Below, in pieces: positions 37,407 through 47,627 of a stretch of 54,572 bases of DNA. Where the stretch lies: positions 1 through 54,572 of the forward strand of contig JAKUUM010000013.1 of the NCBI GenBank assembly GCA_022447065.1, read 5' to 3'. A model generated the notes under the pieces. That model saw only the letters and a list, made by a program, of their open reading frames with translations. It was not told the origin of the DNA and did not search any database. Made by a program: the position numbers and the translations under genes. Origin of the DNA: SAR86 cluster bacterium. Lineage in GTDB: Bacteria; Pseudomonadota; Gammaproteobacteria; Magnimaribacterales; Magnimaribacteraceae. The stretch's first letter is position 1, and every line of letters starts with the position of its first letter.

Positions 37407-38618
37407 ATGGATAGATTACGAAAAGTTTTTGATGATTTAAAACCTTCCTTCTCTTCAGGTGGAACATTTGAAAGATGGTCGGCTATTTTCGATGTAGTTG
37501 AAAATTTCTTTTATTCCTCTAGTAGAAGGACTTTTGGTTTGTTGCATATTCGGGATGCTTCACATGTACAAAGAGTAATGGTCACGGTGATGGTTGCCAC
37601 ACTCCCAGCATTGTTTTATGGCATGTATAACATAGGTTTTCAAGCCCTTTCAGGTGCAGTGGAAGGAGGGGGAAAATTTACAGAAGATTGGCATTTCATC
37701 TTTATCAATTTAGTTTGTAACTATGATCCAAATAGTTTTGTAGATTGTTTTTGGTTTGGCGCATGTTATTTTTTACCAATTTATGCAGTCACTTTTGTCG
37801 TAGCAATAATATGGGAAATGATATTTGCTACTGTAAGAGGTCATGAGATCAGCGAAGGCGCTTTCGTTACTACTATTCTTTTTGCTCTTTGCTGCCCACC
37901 AGACGTCCCCCTTTGGCAAGTCGCAATAGGAATAAGTTTTGGAATAGTCATAGGAAAAGAAATTTTTGGTGGAACGGGGAAAAATTTTCTAAATCCCGCC
38001 TTAACGGGCAGAGTCTTTCTATATTTTGCTTACCCATCTTATTGGTCAGGTGATTCAGTTTGGGTTGCCTTGGATGGTTTTAGTTCTCCTACTATTTTAG
38101 GCATTGGTGCTCAGGAAGGCTTAAACGGTATTCAGTCTAGCTATTCTTGGATGGAAGCCTTTGTAGGAAGCATTCCAGGTTCTTCTGGAGAGACATCAAC
38201 ACTTTTTATTTTATTAGGTCTTTTCTTACTCTTGTGGACAAGGGTAGCTTCGTGGAGGGTAGTTCTTGGAGTTCTTTTAGGCACTTTAATTACTAGTTCT
38301 GTATTTAACCTTATAGATTCAGACACTAATCTAATGTTCAATGTAACCTTCCTTTGGCATATCATTATAGGAGGTTATGCATTTGGTTTAGTTTTTATGG
38401 CTGTTGAGCCTGTTACTGGTTCACATACAAATCCAGGAAGGTGGATTTATGGTGTTCTCATAGGAATTATGGTGGTGCTGATAAGAGTAGTTAATCCAGT
38501 TTTTGCTGAGGGAATGATGTTGGCAATTCTATTTGCGAACCTTTTTTCACCTTTAATAGATCATTACGTTAAAGAATCCCATATTAAAAGAAGATTAAAG
38601 CAACAAGTAAATTTATGA
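37407..38618 (+). CDS. nqrB: Na+-NQR subunit B (membrane subunit, FMN/riboflavin)
   Basis: A 403-residue inner-membrane protein with about ten helices. RTFGLLHIRDASHVQRVMVTVMVATLPALFYG and GKNFLNPALTGRVFLYFAYP are NqrB signatures, as is FVTTILFALCCPPDVPLWQVAIG. The covalent FMN site corresponds to DGFSSPT (T229); NqrB sites usually read S-x-A-T, so the residue before the Thr is Pro instead of Ala. NqrB forms the sodium channel path and takes part in electron transfer to quinone. The gene overlaps nqrC by 4 bp. Confidence 0.96.
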   Translation: MDRLRKVFDDLKPSFSSGGTFERWSAIFDVVENFFYSSSRRTFGLLHIRDASHVQRVMVTVMVATLPALFYGMYNIGFQALSGAVEGGGKFTEDWHFIFINLVCNYDPNSFVDCFWFGACYFLPIYAVTFVVAIIWEMIFATVRGHEISEGAFVTTILFALCCPPDVPLWQVAIGISFGIVIGKEIFGGTGKNFLNPALTGRVFLYFAYPSYWSGDSVWVALDGFSSPTILGIGAQEGLNGIQSSYSWMEAFVGSIPGSSGETSTLFILLGLFLLLWTRVASWRVVLGVLLGTLITSSVFNLIDSDTNLMFNVTFLWHIIIGGYAFGLVFMAVEPVTGSHTNPGRWIYGVLIGIMVVLIRVVNPVFAEGMMLAILFANLFSPLIDHYVKESHIKRRLKQQVNL

Positions 38619-39421
38619 ATAAGAACGACACTTTATTAAAAACATTATTTGTAGGAATATCTGTCTGCTTATTTTGTTCAATAATAATTTCGACAGCGGC
38701 GGTAGAGTTAAGAGGTTTACAGCAACAAAATAAGCTCAAAGATCAACAGTCTAAGATACTTTCTTCAGCAGGACTATTAACAAATAAAACAAGCGTGAGT
38801 GAGTTGTTCTCATCAATTGAAGAGAAAATCATTAACCTTGAAACAGGTGAATATGAAGATTCTCTGGACCCTAATACTTTTAATGGACGGCTTTTTGAAT
38901 CACAAGATTATTCAAAAGACCTTACCACTTCTATAGTTTTAAGTAGCAAAAAAGTATTAACATCAAAAACAAGAGAGAATTTTGCAAAAATCTATTTTTA
39001 CAAAGAAGGGGGTCAAATAAAGGCCATTGTTCTTCCTGTTAGAGGCCTAGGCTTGTGGGGAACTCTTTATGGTTATTTGGCCATTGAACCTGATCTAGAG
39101 ACAATAATAGGTTTGGAATATCATACTCACAAAGAAACTCCTGGTTTGGGAGCTGAAGTGGACAACCCCAGATGGAAGTCGTTGTGGAAAGGCAAAAAAA
39201 TATACTCTCAATCAGGGGAAGTAAAAATATCGGTAATAAAAGGATTAGTTGATCCTGATTCTTCAGAAGCAGATTATCAAATTGATGGCCTCTCTGGAGC
39301 TACGATAACCAGCACAGGAGTAAGTAACATGCTTTCTTTCTGGTTAGGGGATTTAGGTTATGGGAAATTCTTAAAAAAACTAAAAAAAGAGTTAGAAGAA
39401 AAGGAGATTTTTAATGTCTAA
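38615..39421 (+). CDS. nqrC: Na+-NQR subunit C (periplasmic FMN)
   Basis: A 268-residue protein with one N-terminal membrane helix ([25 protein letters not shown]) and a periplasmic FMN domain. [39 protein letters not shown] and [12 protein letters not shown] (T230 as covalent FMN site) are the NqrC/RnfG signatures; the motif D-G-x-S-G-A-T is the ApbE flavinylation sequence. It follows nqrB with a 4-bp overlap and overlaps nqrD by 8 bp. Confidence 0.96.
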   Translation: MNKNDTLLKTLFVGISVCLFCSIIISTAAVELRGLQQQNKLKDQQSKILSSAGLLTNKTSVSELFSSIEEKIINLETGEYEDSLDPNTFNGRLFESQDYSKDLTTSIVLSSKKVLTSKTRENFAKIYFYKEGGQIKAIVLPVRGLGLWGTLYGYLAIEPDLETIIGLEYHTHKETPGLGAEVDNPRWKSLWKGKKIYSQSGEVKISVIKGLVDPDSSEADYQIDGLSGATITSTGVSNMLSFWLGDLGYGKFLKKLKKELEEKEIFNV

Positions 39422-40088
39422 AACTAGAGAAGTTCTTTTAAATCCTATCTTTAATGATAATCCTATTGCTCTTCAAATTTTGGGCATATGTTCTGCTTTA
39501 GCTGTTACTTCAAATTTATACGTAACTCTCATAATGTGCGTAGCCTTAACCTCAGTGGTGAGTTTATCCAATCTATTCGTATCAATAATTAGGCACCACA
39601 TTCCTACGAATGTAAGGATGATTATTCAAATGACCATAGTCGCCTCTTTGGTCATCCTTGTCGACGAACTACTAAAGGCATATGACTATGAAAGTAGTAA
39701 AACTCTGAGTGTATTTGTAGGTTTAATTATTACTAATTGCATAGTTATGGGAAGAGCGGAAGGCTTCGCTATGCAAAATTCTCCTTGGCCAAGTTTTCTT
39801 GACGGTTTGGGTAATGGAATTGGCTACAGTTTAATTTTAATTATAGTTGCTACAATCAGAGAATTTTTTGGATCGGGATCTTTTTTTGGATATGAAATCT
39901 TGGTTCTCGTTCAAAACGGTGGTTGGTATCCTGGTAATAATTTTGCGCTTTTACCTTTAAGTTCCTTTTTTATAATTGGAGTCTTTATATGGCTGCTAAG
40001 AAGCTGGAAGACAGGACAGATAGAAGAGCCAGAATACAGAATAGCAAGGAATAATTTAGAAACAAAAGAAGTAAAACCAAGGATCTAA
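39414..40088 (+). CDS. nqrD: Na+-NQR subunit D
   Basis: A 224-residue membrane subunit with six hydrophobic helices: [30 protein letters not shown] and [43 protein letters not shown] are NqrD/RnfE signatures, with the Cys of NCIVMGR that ligates the intramembrane iron centre shared with NqrE. The start overlaps nqrC by 8 bp; nqrE begins 3 bp after its stop. Confidence 0.96.
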   Translation: MSKTREVLLNPIFNDNPIALQILGICSALAVTSNLYVTLIMCVALTSVVSLSNLFVSIIRHHIPTNVRMIIQMTIVASLVILVDELLKAYDYESSKTLSVFVGLIITNCIVMGRAEGFAMQNSPWPSFLDGLGNGIGYSLILIIVATIREFFGSGSFFGYEILVLVQNGGWYPGNNFALLPLSSFFIIGVFIWLLRSWKTGQIEEPEYRIARNNLETKEVKPRI

Positions 40089-40091
40089 GAA

Positions 40092-40703
40092 ATGTTTGAA
40101 TACTATCTAAATTTATTTATCTCAGCAGTTTTTATCGAAAATATTGCTTTGGCATATTTTCTAGGCATGTGCACTTTCTTAGCTATCTCAAAAAAGATTA
40201 AAGCTGCAGCAGGTTTAGGAGTGACAGTAATTGTTGTATTAACCATAACTGTACCTATTAATAATTTTATCTATATATATTTTCTGAAAGAAGGTGCCCT
40301 TGAATGGGCTGGGTTACCAAACAGTAATTTAGAGTTTGTAGGTCTTATGTGTTACATAGGTATTATTGCTGCTGTCATTCAAATATTAGAAATGTTTCTT
40401 GATAAATTCATACCAACCTTATACAACGCTTTGGGATCTTTCTTACCTCTTATTACTGTCAACTGCGCGATCTTAGGCGCTTCTCTATTTATGGTAGAGA
40501 GGAGTTATCTATTTGTAGAAAGTGTAGTTTATGGATTTGGGGCTGGAGTCGGCTGGGCATTAGCTATATTGGCTTTAGCTGGTATTAGGGAAAGACTTAA
40601 ATATGCAGACATTCCAGAAGGTCTTCAAGGTCTGGGTATTACTTTTATAACAGTTGGTCTCATGTGTTTTGGATTCATGTCATTTGGTGGAATTGTTTTG
40701 TAG
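40092..40703 (+). CDS. nqrE: Na+-NQR subunit E
   Basis: A 203-residue six-helix membrane subunit homologous to NqrD/Rnf[28 protein letters not shown] near the N-terminus and [44 protein letters not shown] are the conserved segments; the cysteines in LGMC and VNC are those of the shared intramembrane iron site. The downstream nqrF begins 2 bp after its stop. Confidence 0.96.
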   Translation: MFEYYLNLFISAVFIENIALAYFLGMCTFLAISKKIKAAAGLGVTVIVVLTITVPINNFIYIYFLKEGALEWAGLPNSNLEFVGLMCYIGIIAAVIQILEMFLDKFIPTLYNALGSFLPLITVNCAILGASLFMVERSYLFVESVVYGFGAGVGWALAILALAGIRERLKYADIPEGLQGLGITFITVGLMCFGFMSFGGIVL

Positions 40704-40705
40704 TC

Positions 40706-41941
40706 ATGATTGATTTTCAAAACGATATATTTTTAGGCGTAATAGCTTTTACAGCGGCAGTTAACTTTATGGTAATAATAATTTTATTCTCAAGAAAATT
40801 TTTAGTTGCTACTGGGAATATTAAAATAGAATTAAATAATAATCCTGATAGAACTTTGAATGTTTCAGCTGGAGGAAAGTTACTTCAAGCTTTAGCTAGT
40901 CAAGATATGTTTCTTTCTTCTGCCTGTGGAGGAAAAGGAACCTGCGCGCAATGTAAATGTTTAATCTCAGAGGGAGGAGGTTCAATTCTTCCTACCGAAG
41001 AAAATTATTTTACAAATCGAGAAAAAAAAGAAGGCTGGAGACTCTCCTGTCAGGTTCCTGTAAAAGATAATATGAAAATACAAGTTCCTGATGAAGTTTT
41101 TGGTGCTAGAAAATGGGTATGTGAAGTAATTTCTAATGAAAATGTTGCTACATTTATTAAAGAACTCATAATTAAATTACCTGAAGATGAAGAAATAACT
41201 TTTAGGGCAGGTGGATATGTGCAAATGGAAATACCACCTTGCCAGATAGATTTTGAGAATTTTGATATAGCTGAAAAATATCATAAAGATTTAGAAAGAT
41301 TTAATTTTTGGAATAACTCTATTTCTATTAAGGAGGATGTAATAAGAGCTTATTCAATGGCAAGTTATCCAGAAGAGAAGGGCGTAATGAAGTTTAATGT
41401 AAGAATAGAACTTCCGCCTCCTGGAACTGATTTTCCTCCTGGAGAAATGACTTCCTACCTCTTTAACTTAAAACCTAGAGATAAATTAACTATATTTGGC
41501 CCTTTTGGAGATTTCTATGCAAATGAAAGTGATGCTGAAATGATTTTTATAGGCGGAGGGGCGGGTATGGCCCCCATGAGATCCCATATTTTTGATCAAT
41601 TATTACGACTTAACAGTAGAAGAAAGATCACTTTCTACTATGGTGCAAGGAGTCTTAAAGAAGTGTTTTATCAAGATGAGTACGATGAACTAGCTAGAAA
41701 ATACGACAATTTTGAATGGACTCTGGCCTTAGATAGCCCTCAACCTGAGGATAATTGGAATGGACCAACAGGTTTCATACACCAAGTTATACTTGACGGG
41801 TATTTAAGTGCACATCCGGCTCCTGAAGACTGTGAGTACTATATGTGCGGACCTCCAGCCATGATGGATGCTGTATTTGGCATGCTGGACGATTTGGGTG
41901 TTGAACCTGAAGATATCAGATTTGATGACTTTAGTATCTGA
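40706..41941 (+). CDS. nqrF: Na+-NQR subunit F (NADH dehydrogenase, FAD and 2Fe-2S)
   Basis: About 411 residues from ATG 40706 (an upstream TTG-like start at 40664 would overlap nqrE needlessly). One N-terminal helix precedes a 2Fe-2S domain with C74, C80, C83 and C115 ([18 protein letters not shown]). The FAD domain has [11 protein letters not shown] and the NAD domain [21 protein letters not shown], ending [16 protein letters not shown] and IRFDDFSI. It oxidises NADH at the cytoplasmic side. apbE starts inside its last codons. Confidence 0.96.
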   Translation: MIDFQNDIFLGVIAFTAAVNFMVIIILFSRKFLVATGNIKIELNNNPDRTLNVSAGGKLLQALASQDMFLSSACGGKGTCAQCKCLISEGGGSILPTEENYFTNREKKEGWRLSCQVPVKDNMKIQVPDEVFGARKWVCEVISNENVATFIKELIIKLPEDEEITFRAGGYVQMEIPPCQIDFENFDIAEKYHKDLERFNFWNNSISIKEDVIRAYSMASYPEEKGVMKFNVRIELPPPGTDFPPGEMTSYLFNLKPRDKLTIFGPFGDFYANESDAEMIFIGGGAGMAPMRSHIFDQLLRLNSRRKITFYYGARSLKEVFYQDEYDELARKYDNFEWTLALDSPQPEDNWNGPTGFIHQVILDGYLSAHPAPEDCEYYMCGPPAMMDAVFGMLDDLGVEPEDIRFDDFSI

Positions 41942-42953
41942 CCTATTGAGAGCACGAAATAAGAGATCTTACTTTCTTGTTTTCTTTCTTTCCTTAGCCC
42001 TCATACTCTTAGTTACATTCTTAACCTACGAAAATAAGACTTTAAATTTTAAAGGGGAGGTAATGGGAACTTCCTATAAAGTTATTCTTGTAGATTTTGA
42101 GGATAGCAGCATAGAAAAGGATATCTTTAATGTACTCAACTCAGTAAACCTAGAGATGTCGACTTACATTAATTCATCTTCTATTTCATATCTAAATGCC
42201 ACAAATATTAATGAGTGGATCAATGTTTCAAATAATTTTATAGAAGTGGCATTATTTTCACAGGAAACCTGCTTATCTACAGGCGGTTCTTTTGATATTA
42301 GTGTTGGCCATTTAGTTAATTATTATGGATTTGGTCCACCGGAGCTATCTAATTCATACGATACTGGTCTGTTAGAAGGATTAAAAAAAGAAGTAAATTG
42401 TTTCTCGTTTGAAGTGGATCCTAAAGAGAAAAGAATAAAACGTACACAAAATGTTTATTTAGATATGTCGGCAGTAGCTAAGGGTTACGCTATTGATCTT
42501 CTATCTAAATATTTAGATTCTAAGTCAATTAATTCCTATCTAATTGAATTAGGCGGTGAGGTTAAATTTAAAGGCCATAAATCTTCTTCAGAGCCATGGG
42601 TTGTAGGAATAGAAAATCCAGGTTCCATTAACACTCCTCTTATAACTTTATCTTCAAGAGACAACAAAGATTTATCTCTAGCTACTTCAGGTGAATACAG
42701 AAATTTTAAAAATAAAGATGGATTAATAGTTTCTCATACTATTGACCCATCTACCTTTAAGCCTTTAAAGAAAAAGCATGTGTCAGTAAGTGTTTTAGCA
42801 GAAAATACTATGAAAGCAGATGCTTTGGCTACGGCTTTGAATGTTATGGGTCCCGACCAAGGTTTAAAGTATTCAAATATTCATAAAATAAGAACTGTTT
42901 ATATTTTAAAAGAAAATGAAAATTATATTGTGAAGACTTCTAAATGGTTTTGA
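41925..42953 (+). CDS. apbE: FAD:protein FMN transferase ApbE
   Basis: About 342 residues from ATG 41925, overlapping nqrF by 17 bp; a TTG at 41946 is an alternative start. An N-terminal helix (SYFLVFFLSLALILLVTFL) anchors it to the inner membrane facing the periplasm. FKGEVMGTSYKVILV, YLDMSAVAKGYAIDLLSKYL, YLIELGGEVKFKG, LATSGEYRNF and SHTIDPSTFKP are the ApbE motifs for FAD binding, Mg2+ and catalysis. It attaches FMN covalently to Thr of NqrB and NqrC. Its position inside the nqr operon supports that role. Confidence 0.94.
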   Translation: MTLVSDLLRARNKRSYFLVFFLSLALILLVTFLTYENKTLNFKGEVMGTSYKVILVDFEDSSIEKDIFNVLNSVNLEMSTYINSSSISYLNATNINEWINVSNNFIEVALFSQETCLSTGGSFDISVGHLVNYYGFGPPELSNSYDTGLLEGLKKEVNCFSFEVDPKEKRIKRTQNVYLDMSAVAKGYAIDLLSKYLDSKSINSYLIELGGEVKFKGHKSSSEPWVVGIENPGSINTPLITLSSRDNKDLSLATSGEYRNFKNKDGLIVSHTIDPSTFKPLKKKHVSVSVLAENTMKADALATALNVMGPDQGLKYSNIHKIRTVYILKENENYIVKTSKWF

Positions 42954-42972
42954 AGAAGATTAAAATTTAAAC

Positions 42973-43143
42973 ATGAGTACAATACTTATTACATTTAGTA
43001 TTCTCTTATTGATATTTTTATCTATGTCTATAGGTGTAATATTTGGTAGGAAACCGATAGCAGGTTCATGTGGTGGATTAAAAGCATTGGGAGACGGTGG
43101 AGACTGCGAAATTTGCGGTGGCGATCCAGCTAAGTGTAAGTAA
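42973..43143 (+). CDS. nqrM: Na+-NQR maturation protein NqrM
   Basis: A 56-residue protein: one membrane helix (LITFSILLLIFLSMSIGVIFG) followed by a cysteine-rich tail, GSCGGLKALGDGGDCEICGGDPAKCK, with C33, C45, C48 and C55. This matches NqrM (DUF539), needed to deliver iron to the NqrD/NqrE membrane iron site. It lies 19 bp after apbE at the operon end, the usual place for nqrM, and completes the set. It is too short for many gene finders. No strong terminator follows; aceA is convergent. Confidence 0.92.
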   Translation: MSTILITFSILLLIFLSMSIGVIFGRKPIAGSCGGLKALGDGGDCEICGGDPAKCK

Positions 43144-43161
43144 AGAAACTGGTTTTCTTAG

Positions 43162-44766
43162 CTAGAACTGATTCATAGTATTGCCTTTACCTCCTGCAAG
43201 AAGAGCATTGTCACCAGAAAAATATTCTTTATGCTTATCGCCTATAGTAGTTCCTGCTAAATCTTGATGTTTAACAGAGGCTTGATCCCTTCTAATTTCT
43301 TTTCTTTGGATTTCTTTGACATAAGCTAACATTCCCTTTTCTCCGAAATAGCCTTCTGCTAAAACATGAGTACCAAGAGCGGTATCATGATAGGTAGGAA
43401 GAGTTATAAGGTGGTGAAAAATTCCTGCTTCTCTTGACGCATCTTTCTGGAACTCTTTTATCAATTCATCGGCTTCTAGAGATAGTGCTGACTTATCAAA
43501 CTTTTCATCCATTAACGCTTTTGGTTCTTTTGCTGGATTAGGATACTTAGATACGTCTTTGCCAGACTCTAACCACTTTGCATAAACTTGCTCTCTAAAA
43601 GCTAACGTCCAATTGAAAGAAGGGGAGTTGTTATAGACAAGTTTTGCCTGAGGGTGAAGTTTTCTAATTTCATTTACCATATCAGCTATTTGTTTGAGAT
43701 TAGGTGTCCCTGTTTCAATCCATAAAAGATCAGCTCCGGATTCTAGGCTGGTTATACAATCTAGTATGACTCTATCTACCCCAGTATCTTTCTTAAAAGC
43801 ATATAATCCATTCTCAAGTCTTACCGGTTTAACTAGTCTACCGTCTTGCTGAATAGCTATATCATTTTGATTTAATTCCTTCAAATCAGCTATTTCTTCA
43901 GTTTCTAGGAAATGGTTATATCTACTTGCAATATCTCCAGGCTCGCTTGATACAGGAATCTTTTGAGTTAATCCGGCTCCTAGGGAATCTGTTCTAGCAA
44001 CTATCAATCCATTTTCTACTCCTAACTCTACGTAAGCGTATCTAATGGCGTTAATTTTAGATAAGAAATCCTCATGTGGGACTGTAACTTTTCCAGCTTG
44101 GTGACCGCATTGCTTTACATCAGAAACTTGATTTTCAATTTGTATACAACCTGCACCCGCTTCAATCATTTTCTTGGCTAGCAAATAAGTTGCCTCTTCG
44201 TTTCCAAAACCTGCATCAATATCAGCAATTAGGGGGACAACGTGAGTTTCAAAATTATCAATCTTTTGAATGATTTTGTCTTCGTTTTCTCCTTTTTTTC
44301 GAGCCTCGTCTAACTCTATAAATAGGTGTTGTAATTCGCTAGCATCTGCTTGTTTTAAGAAGGTGTAAATTTCATTAATTAACGAGGGTACTGCAGTCTT
44401 CTCATGCATGCTTTGATCTGGAAGAGGTCCAAATTCTGATCTCAAGGCTGCTACCATCCATCCGCTAAGGTATACGTAACTTTTTGCAGTTGTTTTTTGA
44501 TACTTCTTAACTGCCATGACCATCTGTTGGGCAATAAAACCATGCCAACAACCTAGTGATTGCGTATATTTGGAAGGGTCTTTGTCATATTCTTTCATAT
44601 CAGCATGCATTATATTTGAAGTATATTTAGCTATCTCTAGACCTGTTGAAAATCTATTTTGTAGTCTCATTCTTGCTGCATGTTCAGGGTCTATTCCACC
44701 TAGAGTTGAGCCTTTGTCATCTTTTAGACTTTTGAGTTCTTTTATGAGTTCTTTATATTTAGTCAT
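43162..44766 (-). CDS. aceA: Isocitrate lyase (long, Pseudomonas-type)
   Basis: A 534-residue enzyme that splits isocitrate to succinate and glyoxylate in the glyoxylate shunt. PLIADIDAGFGNEEATYLL (near 180-195) binds Mg2+, KQCGHQAGKVTVPHEDFL carries the catalytic C220, and LWIETGTPNLKQIADMV and NNSPSFNWTLAF complete the active site. The length (about 530) and KQCGH motif match the longer Pseudomonas-type rather than the E. coli enzyme (434). Malate synthase is not in this window. A 15-bp perfect dyad at 44784-44798 upstream is a candidate operator. Confidence 0.95.
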   Translation of the reverse strand: MTKYKELIKELKSLKDDKGSTLGGIDPEHAARMRLQNRFSTGLEIAKYTSNIMHADMKEYDKDPSKYTQSLGCWHGFIAQQMVMAVKKYQKTTAKSYVYLSGWMVAALRSEFGPLPDQSMHEKTAVPSLINEIYTFLKQADASELQHLFIELDEARKKGENEDKIIQKIDNFETHVVPLIADIDAGFGNEEATYLLAKKMIEAGAGCIQIENQVSDVKQCGHQAGKVTVPHEDFLSKINAIRYAYVELGVENGLIVARTDSLGAGLTQKIPVSSEPGDIASRYNHFLETEEIADLKELNQNDIAIQQDGRLVKPVRLENGLYAFKKDTGVDRVILDCITSLESGADLLWIETGTPNLKQIADMVNEIRKLHPQAKLVYNNSPSFNWTLAFREQVYAKWLESGKDVSKYPNPAKEPKALMDEKFDKSALSLEADELIKEFQKDASREAGIFHHLITLPTYHDTALGTHVLAEGYFGEKGMLAYVKEIQRKEIRRDQASVKHQDLAGTTIGDKHKEYFSGDNALLAGGKGNTMNQF

Positions 44767-44783
44767 GTCTTTAGGGTCTTTGT

Positions 44784-44798
44784 TGTAAAAGTTTTACA
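44784..44798. promoter_or_regulatory. 15-bp dyad TGTAAAAGTTTTACA upstream of aceA, candidate operator
   Basis: A perfect inverted repeat with 7-bp arms TGTAAAA/TTTTACA around one central base lies 18 bp upstream of the aceA start codon, just after a TATA-like element on the minus strand. Its TGTAA...TTACA ends resemble HexR/RccR (RpiR-family) operators, which control glyoxylate-shunt and sugar genes in other gammaproteobacteria. No such regulator is in this window, so the link is a guess. The AT-rich background makes short dyads common. Confidence 0.4.
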
Positions 44799-44898
44799 CC
44801 GCTATAAAATTTATTGTTTTTTAATAACTTATAACCAGAAAGATGAGGATTTTAACTAAGACAAAGAATAAATCAATAAAAGGGTCCTAGCTAAGGTT

Positions 44899-46266
44899 TT
44901 AAATACCTTTGGCTAGCTTCTTGGCTAAACCTAAATATGTTGAAGGAGTGAGTGATAGAAGTTTATTTTTTTCATGAGCAGGTACATCTAGAGCTTGAAT
45001 AATTGAGTGTATTTCTTTTTTTGTAATCTTTTTTCCTCTAGCAGCTTCCTTTATCATTTCATATCCTCCTTTGACTCCATATTTTCTCATAATGGTTTGG
45101 ATTGCTTCTGTAAGGATTTCCCAGGAGTTATCTAAATTATGTTTAATTACTTTTCGATTTATTTCAAGTTTGTTAAGTCCTTTCACCAATGAAGTCATAG
45201 CTATTAAAGTGTAGGAAAAACAAATACCTATATTTCTCATGGAAGTTGAATCAGATAAGTCTCTTTGCCACCTTGAAACAGTTATCTTAGAAGCTAAATG
45301 ATGAAACATTGAGTTAGCCATACCTAGGTTACCTTCTGCATTCTCAAAGTCTATTGGATTAATTTTATGAGGCATTGTAGAAGAACCCACTTCTTTATTA
45401 CTGAAAGTTTGTGAAAAATAATCAAGAGAGATATAGCCCCATAAATCTCTAGAAAGATCTAACAAAACATTATTCAATCGTCCGTGGGCGTGAAATAGCT
45501 TTGCCATATTGTCCTTAGGTTCAACTTGAGTGGTATAAGGGGACCAATCTAGGTTTAAATTTTGAACAAAGGTTTTGGATATCTTTTCCCAATTGACTTT
45601 AGGGTATGCTACTAAATGAGCATTATAGTTCCCTACAGCTCCGTTCATTTTTCCACTTAATCTCGTATCAACTATGTCCCTAGTTATACGGTCAATTCTA
45701 GAAGAAAAATTGGCTAATTCCTTTCCCACAGTAGTAGGAGTTGCTGCTTGGCCATGTGTTCTAGATAACATGGGAATGCTTGCATAAAGATGAGCTTTTC
45801 TTTTTAAAAGAGCATTTAAATTCTTGGTATGAGATGAAATTAAAAGTTTAGAAGCATCTCTAACCATTAAGGCATATGAAATGTTATTAATGTCTTCAGA
45901 AGTACAACAGAAGTGTATGAACTCAGACAATCCGCTTAGTTGTTTTGATTCGGAAAGTTTGTTCTTTAAATAGTATTCAACTGCTTTTACATCATGGTTA
46001 GTTTTTTTCTCAATATTCTTTACCTTCTTGGCTTCTTTTAAATTGAATTCATTATGTATAGCTCTAAGAGAGTTCGCAGAGGTTTTTGTTAATTTAGGCA
46101 ATTCTTTAATATTTAACTGGCATGAAAGATGAATAAACCACTCTATTTCAACGAAAATTCGATACTTAATAAGTCCATACTCACTAAATATGTCTTGAAG
46201 CTCTGTTACAAGCTTAGAGTATCTTCCATCAATAGGAGAAATCGAAGATAAATCTGAAAATTTCAT
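44899..46266 (-). CDS. purB: Adenylosuccinate lyase
   Basis: A 455-residue fumarase/aspartase superfamily enzyme that acts twice in purine synthesis (SAICAR to AICAR, and adenylosuccinate to AMP). ISPIDGRYSKLVTEL at the start, HFCCTSEDINNISYAL, LSRTHGQAATPTTVGKE and the signature GSSTMPHKINPIDFENAEGNLG (catalytic Ser loop) are all present. Size matches the E. coli type (456). It is transcribed toward aceA; mnmA is farther right with an amidohydrolase gene between them, where enterobacteria would have hflD. Confidence 0.96.
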   Translation of the reverse strand: MKFSDLSSISPIDGRYSKLVTELQDIFSEYGLIKYRIFVEIEWFIHLSCQLNIKELPKLTKTSANSLRAIHNEFNLKEAKKVKNIEKKTNHDVKAVEYYLKNKLSESKQLSGLSEFIHFCCTSEDINNISYALMVRDASKLLISSHTKNLNALLKRKAHLYASIPMLSRTHGQAATPTTVGKELANFSSRIDRITRDIVDTRLSGKMNGAVGNYNAHLVAYPKVNWEKISKTFVQNLNLDWSPYTTQVEPKDNMAKLFHAHGRLNNVLLDLSRDLWGYISLDYFSQTFSNKEVGSSTMPHKINPIDFENAEGNLGMANSMFHHLASKITVSRWQRDLSDSTSMRNIGICFSYTLIAMTSLVKGLNKLEINRKVIKHNLDNSWEILTEAIQTIMRKYGVKGGYEMIKEAARGKKITKKEIHSIIQALDVPAHEKNKLLSLTPSTYLGLAKKLAKGI

Positions 46267-46340
46267 TTTTTGAATTCGGGATTATAACTTATGAACAACT
46301 ATACTTGCGTTCTCATTGGCCAGGAAGCAAACTGTTAATA

Positions 46341-47627
46341 ATGAATAAATTATATTTATCTTTAATAATTATTTTCTTTAATTTCTCTCCAATTACCTAT
46401 GCCACAACAGTTATTCATGCCGGTTTATTAATAGACGGAGAAAGTTCTGTCCCATCATCAGAAATGAGTATTGTTATTGAAGGTTCTAAAATTGAGTCTA
46501 TTGAGGTAGGTTTTATCACGCCAGATTCCGATGATAAGTATATAGATTTAAGCGGTTATACAGTTTTACCAGGTTTAATAGACATGCATGTTCACCTTGG
46601 CTCTGAATACAACAAAAATTCTTTCCAAGAAAAAATAACCTTAAACTCAGGTGACTATGCAATTAGAGCAGTGGCAAATGCAGAAAAGACTCTTAAAGCA
46701 GGATTTACTACTGTTAGAAATTTAGGAGACAGCGATGGGGTAACCATTAGTTTAAGAAATGCTATTAAGAAGGGAATTGTTTCGGGACCTCGAATTTTTT
46801 CTTCTGGAACAACCATTGCTTCTTCTGGAGGCCATGGAGACTCCACAAACTCATTGAACAAATCATTAACCTCAGATCCTGGGCCAGCCAGAGGAATAGT
46901 AAACAATGTAGATGATGCTTCAAAAGCAGTTAGGTACAGATATAAGGAAGGTGCAGATTTAATTAAAATCACAGCTACAGGAGGAGTTTTAAGTAATGCT
47001 AAACATAGTCAAAATCCACAACTAACAGAAGAAGAAATAACTCGAATAGTTAACATAGCTAATGATTATGGTTTCAAGGTTGCAGCACATGCCCATGGAG
47101 CTGAAGGCATAAAAAGAGCTGTTAGATCTGGAGTTCATTCTATTGAACATGGATCCTTAATGGATGTAGAAGGTATGAAATTGATGAGAGAAAGAGGAAC
47201 TTATTATGTACCTACTATAATTGCCGGTTTATGGGTTTCTGAAAAGGCTAAAGAAAAAGATTTTTTTCCTGAATTAGTTAGACCTAAGGCTGCTGAAATA
47301 GGACCAAAAATTAAAGACACTTTTGGCAGAGCTTACCAAGCGGGTGTAAAAATAGCTTTTGGCACTGACACTGGTGTTTCAGAACATGGGAAAAACGCAG
47401 CTGAGTTTAGACATATGGTTGAAGCTGGAATGCCTCCTATGAAAGCTATACAGTCTGCCACATTAGAAGCTGCTAAATTACTTGGAGAACAGCATAATCT
47501 AGGAAGCCTCATAAGAGGCAAAACCGCTGATATTATTGCAGTAAGCGGAAATCCATTAGAAGATATTTCAATTTTAGAAGAAGTTGATTTTGTAATGAAA
47601 GAAGGAGAGGTTTATAAAAGTCCTTAA
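46341..47627 (+). CDS. Exported metal-dependent amidohydrolase (imidazolonepropionase/prolidase-like)
   Basis: About 428 residues from ATG 46341 (a 36-base longer open frame lacks support), beginning with a signal peptide MNKLYLSLIIIFFNFSPITYA, so probably periplasmic. The amidohydrolase metal ligands are visible: LIDMHVHLG (HxH), a Lys in KITATGGVLS that is likely carboxylated, HAHG, HSIEHGS and the Asp in FGTDTGVSE. The family includes Xaa-Pro and Xaa-Arg dipeptidases and other amide hydrolases; the substrate is unknown. It is divergent from purB and its stop overlaps the convergent mnmA by 4 bp. Confidence 0.88.
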   Translation: MNKLYLSLIIIFFNFSPITYATTVIHAGLLIDGESSVPSSEMSIVIEGSKIESIEVGFITPDSDDKYIDLSGYTVLPGLIDMHVHLGSEYNKNSFQEKITLNSGDYAIRAVANAEKTLKAGFTTVRNLGDSDGVTISLRNAIKKGIVSGPRIFSSGTTIASSGGHGDSTNSLNKSLTSDPGPARGIVNNVDDASKAVRYRYKEGADLIKITATGGVLSNAKHSQNPQLTEEEITRIVNIANDYGFKVAAHAHGAEGIKRAVRSGVHSIEHGSLMDVEGMKLMRERGTYYVPTIIAGLWVSEKAKEKDFFPELVRPKAAEIGPKIKDTFGRAYQAGVKIAFGTDTGVSEHGKNAAEFRHMVEAGMPPMKAIQSATLEAAKLLGEQHNLGSLIRGKTADIIAVSGNPLEDISILEEVDFVMKEGEVYKSP

